Source: DASZBX01 sp035943635
GTDB lineage: Bacteria > Actinomycetota > Actinomycetes > Streptomycetales > Catenulisporaceae
Length of the DNA: 64,000 nucleotides
Direction: 5' to 3'
NCBI GenBank assembly: GCA_035943635.1
Contig: DASZBX010000066.1
Coordinates: forward strand, 1-64,000
The notes beneath the pieces are model-generated. The model made no database searches. It saw only the letters and a list, made by a program, of their open reading frames with translations, and had not been told where the DNA came from. A program made the position numbers and the translations under genes. Positions within the stretch are counted from its first letter, which is position 1. Each line of letters begins with the position of its first letter. This document shows, piece by piece, positions 35,552 through 60,500 of this stretch.

Positions 35552-36100
35552 TCACTTCACGGCCTTGCCCACGGCCCGCAGCACGTCCCGGCGGACCATG
35601 CCGCTGCCCACCCGTACCGGGATCCAGTACACGGTGAACGCGCGCCGGGTGGCGGTGTCGGTGCTGACCACCCGGGTTTCGGTGGCCAGCCGGGTGCCGC
35701 CGCGCTCGGCGGACAGCCGGAAGTTCATCGCGACCTTGGACCAGCCCGGTTCGGCGAAGTCGTGGAAGGCCTCCGGGGTCCAGTCCGCGCGGTCCGGGTG
35801 GCTGGGCCGGGTCGCGGTGTACTTCGCCACGTCGGTCAGGACCAGTTCGCCGGGACGGTCGGCCACGAGCACCTTCGGCGCCATGCTGTCCATCACCCGC
35901 CGGTCGCCCTGGTCCTCCCGGACGCCGAACCAGGCCCGCGGTCCGCCGCGCAGCCGGGTCAGTGCCTCGGTCACCTCCAGGTCGCGCACCCGCAGGTCCC
36001 ACAAAGCGTCCCAGACCCGCTCGGGTTCGGCGTCCAGCCAGCGGTCGTGCGCCTCCCGGTGGTCAAACGTCGGCATCAGCCGCTCCAGTGTCCACGGCAT
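35552..36100 (-). CDS. SRPBCC-family protein beside the glutamate mutase genes
   Basis: 182 residues. ATG 36098-36100 shares one base with the mutase E stop (TGATG), so translation is coupled. The sequence PTFDHREAHDRWLDAEPERV followed by WDALWDLRVRDLEVTEAL is the opening of a START/Bet v1-like fold, and the rest alternates beta strands (GELVLTDVAKY, VAMNFRLSAERGGTRLATET) with a C-terminal helix. Related actinomycete proteins are annotated as SRPBCC or polyketide-cyclase-like. It may be a tailoring or binding protein; no active site is evident. Confidence 0.65.
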   Translation of the reverse strand: MPWTLERLMPTFDHREAHDRWLDAEPERVWDALWDLRVRDLEVTEALTRLRGGPRAWFGVREDQGDRRVMDSMAPKVLVADRPGELVLTDVAKYTATRPSHPDRADWTPEAFHDFAEPGWSKVAMNFRLSAERGGTRLATETRVVSTDTATRRAFTVYWIPVRVGSGMVRRDVLRAVGKAVK

Positions 36101-37506
36101 CAGTGGTCCGCCTTTCCCAGGGTTCGAATGGTCCGGACGGTTCGCCCGGCCCGGCCCACTGCGGCCGGGTCGCCTCGTCGAACGGTGTCCGCGGCGGCGC
36201 CGGCCAGGACGGATTCGGGCAGGTCGGCGGCCTGGTCGTACCGGTTCTTCACGTACGACAGCGCCATCAGCAGGTCGGTGCTGCCAGCCCGGGCCCGGCC
36301 GACATGTGCAGCCCGCCCGCTGATCGGCAGCGACCCGGTGTCGGCCCAGCCCAGCCGGCCGTCCGGGCCGATCAGGCTGCGGGTGCGGCCGGGGTTGTCC
36401 GGGTGCAGGCAGTACGGCACGTCCAGGTAGCCGCGCTCGACCGCGCGCAGCATCGCGGCGCCGAGATCGTCGTCGAGTTCGAGTACCGCTTCGATCAGGG
36501 CACCGGCCTCGGCCAGCAGCCCGGTGTCCGGCGGCGGCGCGGCCGGCCGGGACCGGGTGCACGCGGCGGCCACGGCTCCGGCCAGTTCCAGGGCTTCGAC
36601 GTTCTCCGCGACGGTCGGGATCCGCACGGATTCGGCCGAGGTCTTCACGATCAGCCGGGCCGCGCCGCCGCGGACGGCCAGTTCGGCCGAGTCGCACAGC
36701 AGCCGCAGCGCGCCGGCCCGGGTGGTCGGGTAGACGCCCATGTAGGTGTAGAGCACCAGATGCCAGTCGAGATCGGGCAGGTAGTGGCCGGCCAGGGCGC
36801 CCAGAACGGCGAGCGCCTCGGCGTCCTGATCGGCGTTGGTCTGCTGCGCATAGCTCAGTGAGACGCTGCGCAGACCGTGCTGCCGGAAGAACATGGCTTC
36901 GAGCACTGAGACCGCGATCAGCAGGCTGGGCGGGCACAATTGGCCCAGCAGGCAGCCGCCGAAGCTCTCCAGGTGCGGTTCGGCGCCGGTCTCGCGCTGC
37001 TCGGACAGCAGTTCGCAGGACCGGGCCCAGTTCCGTACCGCGTCGCGCAACGGCACCCGGCCGTAGGGCAGGCAGTAGGAGATCGGGCCGCCCTCGGTGG
37101 CGTCCAGGCCGAGCACCGACAGCGCCCTGATGATCTCGTACGGTTCGGCCGAGCCGTGCCGTACCTGGACCGGGAAGTCCGGGCCGCGCACCGAATCGAG
37201 CAGGCCGCGGGTGACCTGCTGCAGGTGGGACAGGATCGGGTAGCCGTTGAGCGGCGCGCCGTCCGCCAGGGCCCGGGCGGCGCTCGCGTAGTCCCGGACT
37301 CTGGTGTAGCTGTCCAGGGTGAGCGTGCCGACGCTGACGGCCCGGGCCCGCCGGGTGGCGAGCAGTCCGTCGCGCATCTGCTCCGGGTCGCTGAAACCCA
37401 TCCGGGGCTGGACCACGATTTCGCCGCGGCCGCGGGCCGCGTTGACGAACGCGGCAAAGGACTGGGTGCTGGTCGTCGGGGTTGAAGCAGAGGTCAGATT
37501 CAGCAC
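36100..37506 (-). CDS. glmE: Glutamate mutase (methylaspartate mutase) E-type subunit
   Basis: 468 residues from GTG 37504-37506, with CGGAG 6 bases upstream; the open frame reaches a GTG at 37656 that overlaps the S-subunit stop, but the extra 50 residues are low-complexity. Landmarks that line up with the clostridial E subunit (numbering from memory): Arg66 in VVQPRMGF, Arg100 in DSYTRVRDY, Arg149 in VRHGSAEP (the arginine claw for substrate), Glu171 and Tyr181 in TEGGPISYCLPYG, and Lys326/Glu330 in LIVKTSAESVRIPT. With coenzyme B12 and the S subunit it should interconvert L-glutamate and (2S,3S)-3-methylaspartate. Inside an NRPS operon this points to a 3-methylaspartate building block. Confidence 0.9.
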   Translation of the reverse strand: MLNLTSASTPTTSTQSFAAFVNAARGRGEIVVQPRMGFSDPEQMRDGLLATRRARAVSVGTLTLDSYTRVRDYASAARALADGAPLNGYPILSHLQQVTRGLLDSVRGPDFPVQVRHGSAEPYEIIRALSVLGLDATEGGPISYCLPYGRVPLRDAVRNWARSCELLSEQRETGAEPHLESFGGCLLGQLCPPSLLIAVSVLEAMFFRQHGLRSVSLSYAQQTNADQDAEALAVLGALAGHYLPDLDWHLVLYTYMGVYPTTRAGALRLLCDSAELAVRGGAARLIVKTSAESVRIPTVAENVEALELAGAVAAACTRSRPAAPPPDTGLLAEAGALIEAVLELDDDLGAAMLRAVERGYLDVPYCLHPDNPGRTRSLIGPDGRLGWADTGSLPISGRAAHVGRARAGSTDLLMALSYVKNRYDQAADLPESVLAGAAADTVRRGDPAAVGRAGRTVRTIRTLGKADH

Positions 37507-37652
37507 GGTCGACTCCGAATCTGTGTTCTGGAAATGGTTTCCGGGTGCGCCGCCGCGGGCTGCGCCGCCTTTCGCCGGCGCGGGAATCGGTGCGTTGCCC
37601 CGCACTGCCGGCCGGGTGCCGGCCGGGCTCTGCCGGGGCCAGCCCGGGCGGT

Positions 37653-38246
37653 TCACGGCGTCACCGCGCGGCGGCTGGCGCCGATGGCCGCGACGTAGCC
37701 GGTGAACAGGTGCATGTCCGCGCCGTCCTGGAACACCGCGTGGAACCCGGCTTCCAGGAGTCCGTGCACCTGGTCCGGGGCGAGCTGCCCGGCCAGGCCG
37801 AGCTTGCCGCCGATGATCGCCGGCACGCTGTGCAGTTCCGGCCGCCGGCGCACCGCCGCGGCCAGCCGAGCGCCGTCGATCCGGCCGTGGCCGTTGACCG
37901 AGCTGATCACCAGCAGGTCGGGCTGGTGCCGCAGGCAGGCGTCGATCACGATGTCGTCGGGCGTGCAGGCGCCGAGGTTGACGACGTGCCAGCCGAGTTC
38001 TTCGAGCAGGAGCTGGAGGTAGGCCAGGTTCCAGGTGTGCGAGTCGGAGGACACGCTGCTGAGCACGACCGTGCCGCGGGCGGGCAGCGGTTCGCCGGGC
38101 AGCGCGTGGTCCGGCAGTCCGGCGTCCTGCGGCGGGGCGAGCGCGAGGCCGCCTTCACCCGGTCCGGCCGGCGCGTGCGCGAGACCGTCCGGGCCGGATG
38201 ACGGCGCATGCTCGCGGGGCGCCGGGACGATGGGTGAGCGGGTCAC
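37653..38246 (-). CDS. glmS: Glutamate mutase S-type subunit (B12-binding)
   Basis: 197 residues; GTG 38244-38246 overlaps the stop of the 53-codon ORF (GTGA). A 55-residue Pro/Gly-rich extension precedes a B12-binding domain: SSVSSDSHTWNLAYLQLLLE (Asp68, His70 as the expected cobalt ligand), LVISSVNGHGRID and the GGKLGLAG loop. The classical DxHxxG motif reads DSHTWN, so the Gly is Asn73, a variant I recall from other actinomycete mutase-like proteins. It should carry the cobalamin for the E subunit next to it. The gene_symbol here means mutase S subunit, not glucosamine synthase. Confidence 0.88.
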   Translation of the reverse strand: MTRSPIVPAPREHAPSSGPDGLAHAPAGPGEGGLALAPPQDAGLPDHALPGEPLPARGTVVLSSVSSDSHTWNLAYLQLLLEELGWHVVNLGACTPDDIVIDACLRHQPDLLVISSVNGHGRIDGARLAAAVRRRPELHSVPAIIGGKLGLAGQLAPDQVHGLLEAGFHAVFQDGADMHLFTGYVAAIGASRRAVTP

Positions 38247-38404
38247 GGCGTCACCGTCCCGGTGGCGATGTGGCGGTCGGCGATCTCGGCAGGGGTGGTG
38301 CGGGCAGTGGCGGGCAGGGGGGTGCGGACCCAGGGAATGGTTGTGGCGGCGGGCGTGATGGCGGCGACGTCGGTGTCGGCGCGGGTGAGAAGAGTCTGGT
38401 TCAC
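38243..38404 (-). CDS. 53-residue ORF inside the operon, function unknown
   Basis: A GTG at 38402-38404, 5 bases after the NTF2-like stop codon, opens a 53-codon frame whose TGA (38243-38245) overlaps the mutase S start (GTGA). The peptide is rich in Thr, Ala and Pro (TDVAAITPAATTIPWVRTPL, then PATARTTPAEIADRHIATGT) with no membrane segment or Cys. The exact fit between two genes argues that it is translated; it may be a coupling leader or an unknown small protein. Confidence 0.5.
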   Translation of the reverse strand: MNQTLLTRADTDVAAITPAATTIPWVRTPLPATARTTPAEIADRHIATGTVTP

Positions 38405-38409
38405 CGGAA

Positions 38410-38784
38410 TCAGACCATCGGGCTGAAGAAGAAGGTGTCCCGGCGGGAGAACCGGCCGTCCTGGCCGACCACGAAGAAGTCGGCGAACCGCAGCCGGGCG
38501 CTGCTGCCGTCGTTCAACGTGCCGACGAACTCGCCGTGCACCGCGACGGTCCTGCCGTCCACGACCAGGGTGTGCAGCGAGTGCCTGCCCTCGGCGATGA
38601 CCCGCTCGCCGCCGTAGAACCGCTCCAGGTCCGAGCGGCCGGTCAGCGGCGGGTAGCCGGGGCGGTGATAGACGGCGTCCGGCGCGAACAGGCCGAGCAG
38701 GCCGTCGACGTCGTTGCGGTCGACCAGTTCATAATAGTGGGCGGCTGTCTGCGCGACGTTTGTGCGCTCCGAGGTGATGGTCAC
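38410..38784 (-). CDS. NTF2-like (SnoaL/ketosteroid-isomerase fold) protein
   Basis: 124 residues from GTG 38782-38784 with GAAAGG upstream. The sequence VAQTAAHYYELVDRNDVDGL then LGLFAPDAVYHRPGYPPLTG and SDLERFYGG is the standard NTF2-like opening, and RLRFADFFVVGQDGRFSRRD the central strands. Members act as isomerases, cyclases, dehydratases or hydroxylases on small molecules, or have no catalysis. Position between MbtH and the mutase suggests a tailoring or precursor step. Confidence 0.8.
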   Translation of the reverse strand: MTITSERTNVAQTAAHYYELVDRNDVDGLLGLFAPDAVYHRPGYPPLTGRSDLERFYGGERVIAEGRHSLHTLVVDGRTVAVHGEFVGTLNDGSSARLRFADFFVVGQDGRFSRRDTFFFSPMV

Positions 38785-38984
38785 GTTCTGCCTTTCGGTG
38801 TCGGTCGGCCCCCGGGCGGGAGCCGAGGGGGTGGTGGCTGCGCTGTCCGGATCGGTGGATGAGGCTGGTCGGGAACGGGTGGATCAGGGAGCTGGTAGAT
38901 CAGAGGTCGGATGCATCGGGGGTCGGGTAGATCGGTGGGGCGGCCCCGGCCGAATGCCGGCCGGCCGGGACCGCGGTCATCCGG
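38785..38984. other. Spacer with degenerate GGTAGATC-like repeats
   Basis: This 200-bp gap interrupts an otherwise tight operon. It contains several variants of GG(G)T(G/A)GATC (around 38876, 38894 and 38926) in a G/T-rich strand. It could hold an internal promoter or an mRNA processing site for the downstream precursor genes. No coding sequence is evident. Confidence 0.4.
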
Positions 38985-39203
38985 TCAGGCGGCCGCGGAC
39001 TGCATCGCCCGGACCAGGCTGGCCGGGCGCATGTCGGTCCAGCTGCGCTCGACGTACTCGAGGCAGGCCTCCCGGTTGTCCGGGCCGTGCGTGGTGGTCC
39101 AGCCGGCCGGCACCGCCGCGAACACGGGCCACAGCGAGTGCTGGCCCTCGTCGTTGACGAGTACGAGGAAACCGCCGTCGGCGTTCTCGAACGGATTGGT
39201 CAT
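38985..39203 (-). CDS. MbtH-like protein
   Basis: 72 residues from ATG 39201-39203 behind AGGAGG. The family pattern is complete: NPFENADGGFLVLVNDEGQH then SLWPVFAAVPAGW, and the end motif RSWTDMRPASL. MbtH-like proteins bind adenylation domains and are needed for their folding or activity. It follows the NRPS genes in the same operon, 55 bp after the stop of the second one, so it should serve one or more of the six A domains here. Confidence 0.96.
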   Translation of the reverse strand: MTNPFENADGGFLVLVNDEGQHSLWPVFAAVPAGWTTTHGPDNREACLEYVERSWTDMRPASLVRAMQSAAA

Positions 39204-39258
39204 GTCATCCTCCTGATGAAGCGGGGTGTGTTGACGGGTGGTACGGGTTCGGGCGGTG

Positions 39259-54521
<15,263 letters not shown>

Positions 54522-54525
<4 letters not shown>

Positions 54526-57500
54526 GTGAGGGCTCCCCATTCGGTCTCGAGCTCGTCGGCCAGGGCGTCGATCTCGTCCTGGCTGATGGTCACCAGATCG
54601 AGGTCGGAGGGTGTGTATCCGCCGCCGGACAGCGCGGCGTGTTCGCAGAGTGCGGTCAGTGCCCTGATCCAGGTCGAGGCCAGGTCGCGCACCTCGTCCG
54701 GGTCGAACAGTCCGGCCGGGAAGGCCCAGGTCGCCGACAGCACCGGACCGCTCGGGCCGTCCACGGCGACCGCGTTGACCTCCAGGGCGTGCGCGGCCGG
54801 CAGGCCCGGGTCGGCGCCGCCGTCGATGGCGGTGCCGGGGACCAGGGACCAGTCGGGCACCGGTATGGTGCTCTGGGCTGCGGCAGGTTGCGCGGCGCCG
54901 ATCCGGCCGAGGTAGTTGAAGCCGATCTGCGCGCCGGGCAGGCCGTCGAGCGACGCCGCGGTCCGCGGGTTGAGGTAACGCAGCAGGCCGTAGCCGAGCC
55001 CGTTGCCCGGGACGGTCCGCAGTTCCTCCTTGATCTGCTTGAACACCGCGTCCAGCTGGACCCGGTCGGTCCAGTCGGTCGGCGCCGGGCCGGCCTCAGC
55101 GGTCAGCCGGACCGGGTAGAGCGTGGTGAACCAGCCGACCGTCCGGGAAAGGTCGGTCGGCGCGCCGATCTCCTCGCGGCCGTGGCCTTCCAGGTCGATC
55201 AGCAGCGAACCGTCGGTACACCGCCCGGTGCGCCGGCTCCAGTCCGCGGAGGCCAGGGCGAGGGCGGTCAGCAGTACGTCGTTGACGTTCGCGTGATACG
55301 CGGCGGGCACCGTGGTCAGGGCGCTGGTGGTGATGTCGGCCGGCAGGGCGACGGTGACCGTGTCGAGGGTGGCGACCGTGTCCTGGGCCGGGTCCAGTGC
55401 GCGGCGGCCGACCGGGACGTCCGGTCCGGTCAGCGCGGTGTGCCAGTGCGGGAGTTCGGCCGCGCGGGCCTCGGTGACCGCTTCCTCGCCGAGCCTGGTC
55501 GCCCAGGTGCGCAGCGAGGTGCCGCCGGGCGGAAGGGTCGCGGTACCGCCGTGCAGCGCCGCCGAGGCGGCCGCTTCCAGGTCGGGCAGCAGGATCCGCC
55601 AGGAGACCGCGTCCACGGCGAGGTGGTGGACGGCCAGGATCAGCCGGCCGGAACGCCGCGGGCCGGCGTCGAGCCAGGCCGCGCCGAGCATCCGGCCGTC
55701 GGCCGGGGACAGCGTGCGCCGGATCGCCTCGGCTTGCGCCGCGGCCGCCGCGTCCCACTCGTCCTCGGCCAGTGCGGAGACGTCGATGCGGGTCAGCAGA
55801 CCGTCCGCGGCGACGCTGCCGCGGGCGGGGACGACCAGGTGTGCGCCGTCACCGCTGCCGCCTTCGCCGCGGACCAGCCGCGAGCGAAGCGCGTCGTGCC
55901 GATCGAGCACCGCGTCCAGGGACGCGGCCAGGACGCTGCGGCTGAGGCCGGCCGGGGTGATGACCGCGACCCGCTGGCAGAACCCGTCGATCGGGCCGGA
56001 TGCCTCGATCAGCCGCCTGGCGATCGGCAGCAGGGCGATCCGGCCGATCCCGGCGTCCGGGTCCTCGGCGACCGCGCTCTCGCCGCCGCCGACCCGCGAG
56101 ACCAGCCGGGCCACCGTCTTGCTCTCGAACACGTCCCGCGGAGTGAACACCAGCCCGGCGGAACGCGCCCGGCTGACCAGCTGGATGGAGACGATGCTGT
56201 CCCCGCCCAGTTCGAAGAAGCTGTCGTCCACCCCGACCGATTCCAGGCCGAGCGCTCCGGCGAACAGCTCGCACAGGACCTGTTCGATCGGCGTGGTCGG
56301 CGCGCGGCCGGCCGGGTCGGCGTCGAGCTTGGGGGCGGGCAGCGCGCGCCGGTCGAGTTTGCCGCTCGGGGTCAGCGGAAGCGCGTCGAGCACCTCGATC
56401 GCCGCGGGCACCATGTACTCCGGCAACATGCCGGCCAGGTGGGCGCGCAGTGCGTCCACATCCAGGCTGATGCCCTCGCGCGGGACCACGTACCCGGCCA
56501 GCCGCTTGGCGCCGGGCCGGTCCTCGCGGGCGATCACGGCCACCTGGCCGACGCCGGCGAACCGGATCGCGGCGGCCTCGATCTCGCCCAGCTCGATCCG
56601 GAAACCGCGGATCTTCACCTGGTCGTCGGTGCGGCCGAGGTAGATCAGGGTGCCGTCCTCGGTCCAGGACACCAGGTCGCCGGTGCGGTACATCCGGCTG
56701 CCGGCCGGGCCGAACGGGTCGGCGGCGAACCGGTCGGCGGTCAGGCCCGGGCGGTTGAGGTAGCCGCGGGCCAGCTGGATTCCGGCCAGGTACAGTTCGC
56801 CCGGCGTGTTCGGCGGAACCGGCCGCAGTGCGCTGTCGAGCACGTACACGCCGGTGTTGGACACCGGGCGCCCGATCGGGACCGACACGCCGTCGTCACC
56901 GCGCACGCACCGCCACCAGGTGACGTCGACCGATGCCTCGGTCGGGCCGTAGAGGTTGTCCAGCCTGGTTTCGCCGAAGATCTCGTGGAACCGGATCTTC
57001 GCCTCCACCGGCAGTGCCTCGCCGCTGCACGCGACCAGCCGCAGGCTGGTGCAGCCGCCCGCGGAGGGCTCCAGCAGGAACGCCTGGAGCATCGAGGGCA
57101 CGAAGTGCGTCACAGTGACCTGCTGCTCGCGGATCAGAGCCGCGAGATACGCCGGGTCCTTGTGTCCCTCCGGCCGGGCGACGACCAGGGTCGCGCCCTC
57201 GATCAGCGGCCAGAAGAACTCCCAGACCGAGACGTCGAATCCGGACGGGGTCTTCTGCAGCACCCGGTCGGCGGCGGTGAGCCGGTATTCCGACTGCATC
57301 CAGCCGAGCCGGTTGACGATCCCGGCGTGCGGTACCGCCACGCCCTTGGGCCGGCCGGTCGAGCCGGAGGTGTAGATGACGTACGCCGGGTGGGCCTCCA
57401 GCAGCGGCGAGCGCCGGTCGGTGTCGGACAGATCGGTGTCCGGATAGTGCGCCAGCCGGGTGGCCAGTGCCGGATCGTCGATCCGGATCTGCCCGGCCGC

Positions 57501-60500
57501 GGCCGGACCGTCGAACAGGCCGGCGGTCTCCGCGGTGGTCAGGATCAGCACCGGCGCGGCATCGGCGACCATGTAGTCGATCCGGTCGCGCGGGTAGCCC
57601 GGGTCGATCGGCAGGTAGGCGGCGCCGGTCTTGAGCACGGCCAACAGCGCGACGATCAGGTCCGCGGACCGCGGCAGGGCCAGGCCGACGAAGGTCTCCG
57701 GTCCGGCGCCGCGCTCGGCCAGCAGCCGGGCGAGCCGGTTGGCCCGCGCGTTCAGCTCGGCGTAGCTGAGGTATTCGGATTCGAACACCACGGCGACCGC
57801 GCCGGGCGAGTGCGCCGCCTGCACCTCGATCAGTTCCGGCAGGGTGCCGGTGGGCAGTTCGGTGCCGGTCTCGATCCATTCGGTCAGGATCTGCTCGCGC
57901 TCGGGTCCGGTGAGCCAGTCCACCCGGCCGACCAGGGGGTCCTGGTCGTCGATCAGCGCGTGCACCAGGGATTCCAGGCGCCGGGCCAGGCGGCGCGCGC
58001 GGGTTTCGGCGACTCGGTCCGGCTGGTGGTCCAGGTGCAGCAGCAGGCCGGCCCCGGTGGTCGGATTGCTGCCGGGTATGGCGATCAGGGTCAGCGGGTA
58101 GTGGGTGGCGTCGTGCGCGCCGATACCGGTGGTCCGAAGTTCGTCGGTGCCCGGCAGGCTGCCGGGGTCCAGGGGGTAGGTCTCGACCACGGTGAGGGTG
58201 TCGAACAGTTCGCCGTTGCCGGTGGCCCGCTGGATGTCGGCCAAGCCCACGTGGTGATGGGCCGACAAGCGCGCCTGCTCGTCCTGGATCCGGGAGAGCA
58301 GCGCGCTGACGTGCTCGCCGGGATTCAACCGGATCCGCACAGGCAGGGTGTTGATGAACAGGCCGACCATCGACTCGATGCCCGGGATCTCGGGCGGACG
58401 GCCGGAGACCGTCGTACCGAACACCACGTCGTCGCGGCCGGTCGTCGCGGACAGCAGCAGCGCCCACAGGCCCTGGACGAACGTGTTCAAGGTCAGGTCG
58501 TGCTCACGCAGGTAGCGGTTGATCGCGGCGTCGGTCTCGGCGCCGAGTTCGATCGTGACCCGGTGCGGCGGGCCGGCGGTGTCCGCTTCGGACCCCGCGG
58601 CGTCGCCGGGGACGACCAGAGTCGGCTCTTCGACTCCTTCCAGAGCCGCGCGCCAAGCCTGGACCGAGGCGTTCTGGTCTTGCCGGGAGCGCCAGGCCAG
58701 GTACTCGCGGTACGCGGTGGTCTGCGGCAGTCCGGTGTCGTCGCCGTGGTTCTCGTACAGCGAGAACAGTTCTCCGGCGAGCAGCGGCATGGACCAGCCG
58801 TCGAGCAGGATGTGGTGGTTGGTCAGCGCCAAGCGGTAGCGGCCGGAGCCCAGGCGCAGTAGCAGGATGCGCAGAAGCGGCGGTTCGGTCAGGTCGAATC
58901 GGCGGGTCCGGGCCGCATCGAGCAGTGCGACGGCTTCGGCCTCGCGCTCGTCCGGGCTCAGCGCCGCCAGGTCGGCGGTGTCGAACGGGACCCGCGCGGC
59001 GCCGGCCGGCACCAGGATCTGGACCGCTTCGCCGTTCTCCCGCTGGTGGAAGGCCGAGCGCAGGTTCGGGTGCCGGTCCACGAGCCGCTGTACCGCGGTG
59101 CGCAGCCGGGGCTCGTCCACGGTGCCTTCGAGGTCGAACACGAACTGGACGGTGTAGATGTCCTGTCCCCGGCCGTCGAAGAGGGAGTGGAACAGCAGGC
59201 CCGACTGCAGCGGGGTGAGCGGCAGGATGTCTTCCAGCCCGGGGTGGCGCTGTTCGAATTCCTCGATCTCGGATTGGGCCAGCGGCACCAGGTCCAGGTC
59301 GGACGGCGTGCGTCCGCCGACACCCGGGCGGGTGGCGTGCCGGGCCAGTGCGGTCAGTGCCCTGATCCAGGTTCCGGCCAGGTCGCGGACCTCGTCCTCG
59401 GCGAGCAGCCCGGTCGGGAAGGACCAGGTCGCCGACAACCGCGGGCCGCCGGGGCCGTCCACGGTCAGGGCATTGATTTCGAGGGCGTGGGCCAGGGACA
59501 GTCCGTGGTCGGCCGAGGCGCCCATCGCGGGGGTTCCGTCGGCGTCGGCGGCCGGAGACCAGGCACCGGAGGTTGCGGCCGAACCGTCGGCGCCGGCGAA
59601 CCGGCCGAGGTAGTTGAACGCGATCTGCGGGCGGGCGCTGCCGGCCAGCTGCGGCGCGGTCTGCGGGTTGAGGTAACGCAGCAGTCCGTAGCCGAGCCCG
59701 TCGCCGGGAACGGTCCGCAGCTGCTCCTTGACCTGCTTGAGCACGGCGCCGAGGCGGGCTTCGTCGGACATCGCGGCGTCCAGGTCGAGGATGTCCGCGC
59801 TGATCCGCACCGGGTGGATGTCGGTGAACCAGCCGACCGTGCGGGACAGGTCCGCGCCGGCGCCGGATTCCTCGCGTCCGTGGCTTTCCACGTCGACCAG
59901 GACGGTGCTGTCGGTGCGGCGGCCGGTCCGCCAGGTCCAGTCCGCCATGGCCAGGGCGAGCCCGGCCAGCAGCACGTCGTCGATCCCGGCGTGGAACGCC
60001 GCGGGCACTGCGCCGAGCACCTTGGCGGTGGTGTCCGGGCACATGGTCAGGGTGACCGTGCCGAGGGTTCCGACGGTGTCCGCGGCCCGGTCCAGCGCGC
60101 GCGAGCCGAGGTCGGCGGGCGGCGCGGCCAGGGTGTCGAGCCAGTACGGCAGTTCGGCCGCGCGCTCGTCCCGGTTCGCCTCCTCGGCCGACCATGCGGC
60201 CCAGGTGCGCAGCGAGGTGCCGACGGAGGCCGGTTCGGCCGGGTTGTCCTCGTCGGCGCTGGTGGCCGTGGCCAGGTCGTTGAGCAGGATTCGCCAGGAG
60301 ACGCCGTCCACAGCGAGGTGGTGCACGGCCAGCAGGAGTCTGCCGGGACGGTCCGGCCCGGCGTCGAGCCAGGTCGCCGCCAGCATCCGGCCGTTCTCGG
60401 GGTCGAGCGCCGCGGACAAGGCCGCGCGCTCGGTCCCGGCCAGGTCGGCGAGCTCGGCCGGGGACAACGCGGATGCGTCGATCCGGCCGAGCGCCCGAGC

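Noticed and set aside
37507..37656. Longer start of the mutase E gene at GTG 37656
   Set aside because: It overlaps the S-subunit stop (GTGA), which is attractive, but it adds 50 low-complexity residues absent from the family. GTG 37506 has a better ribosome binding site. Not fully excluded.
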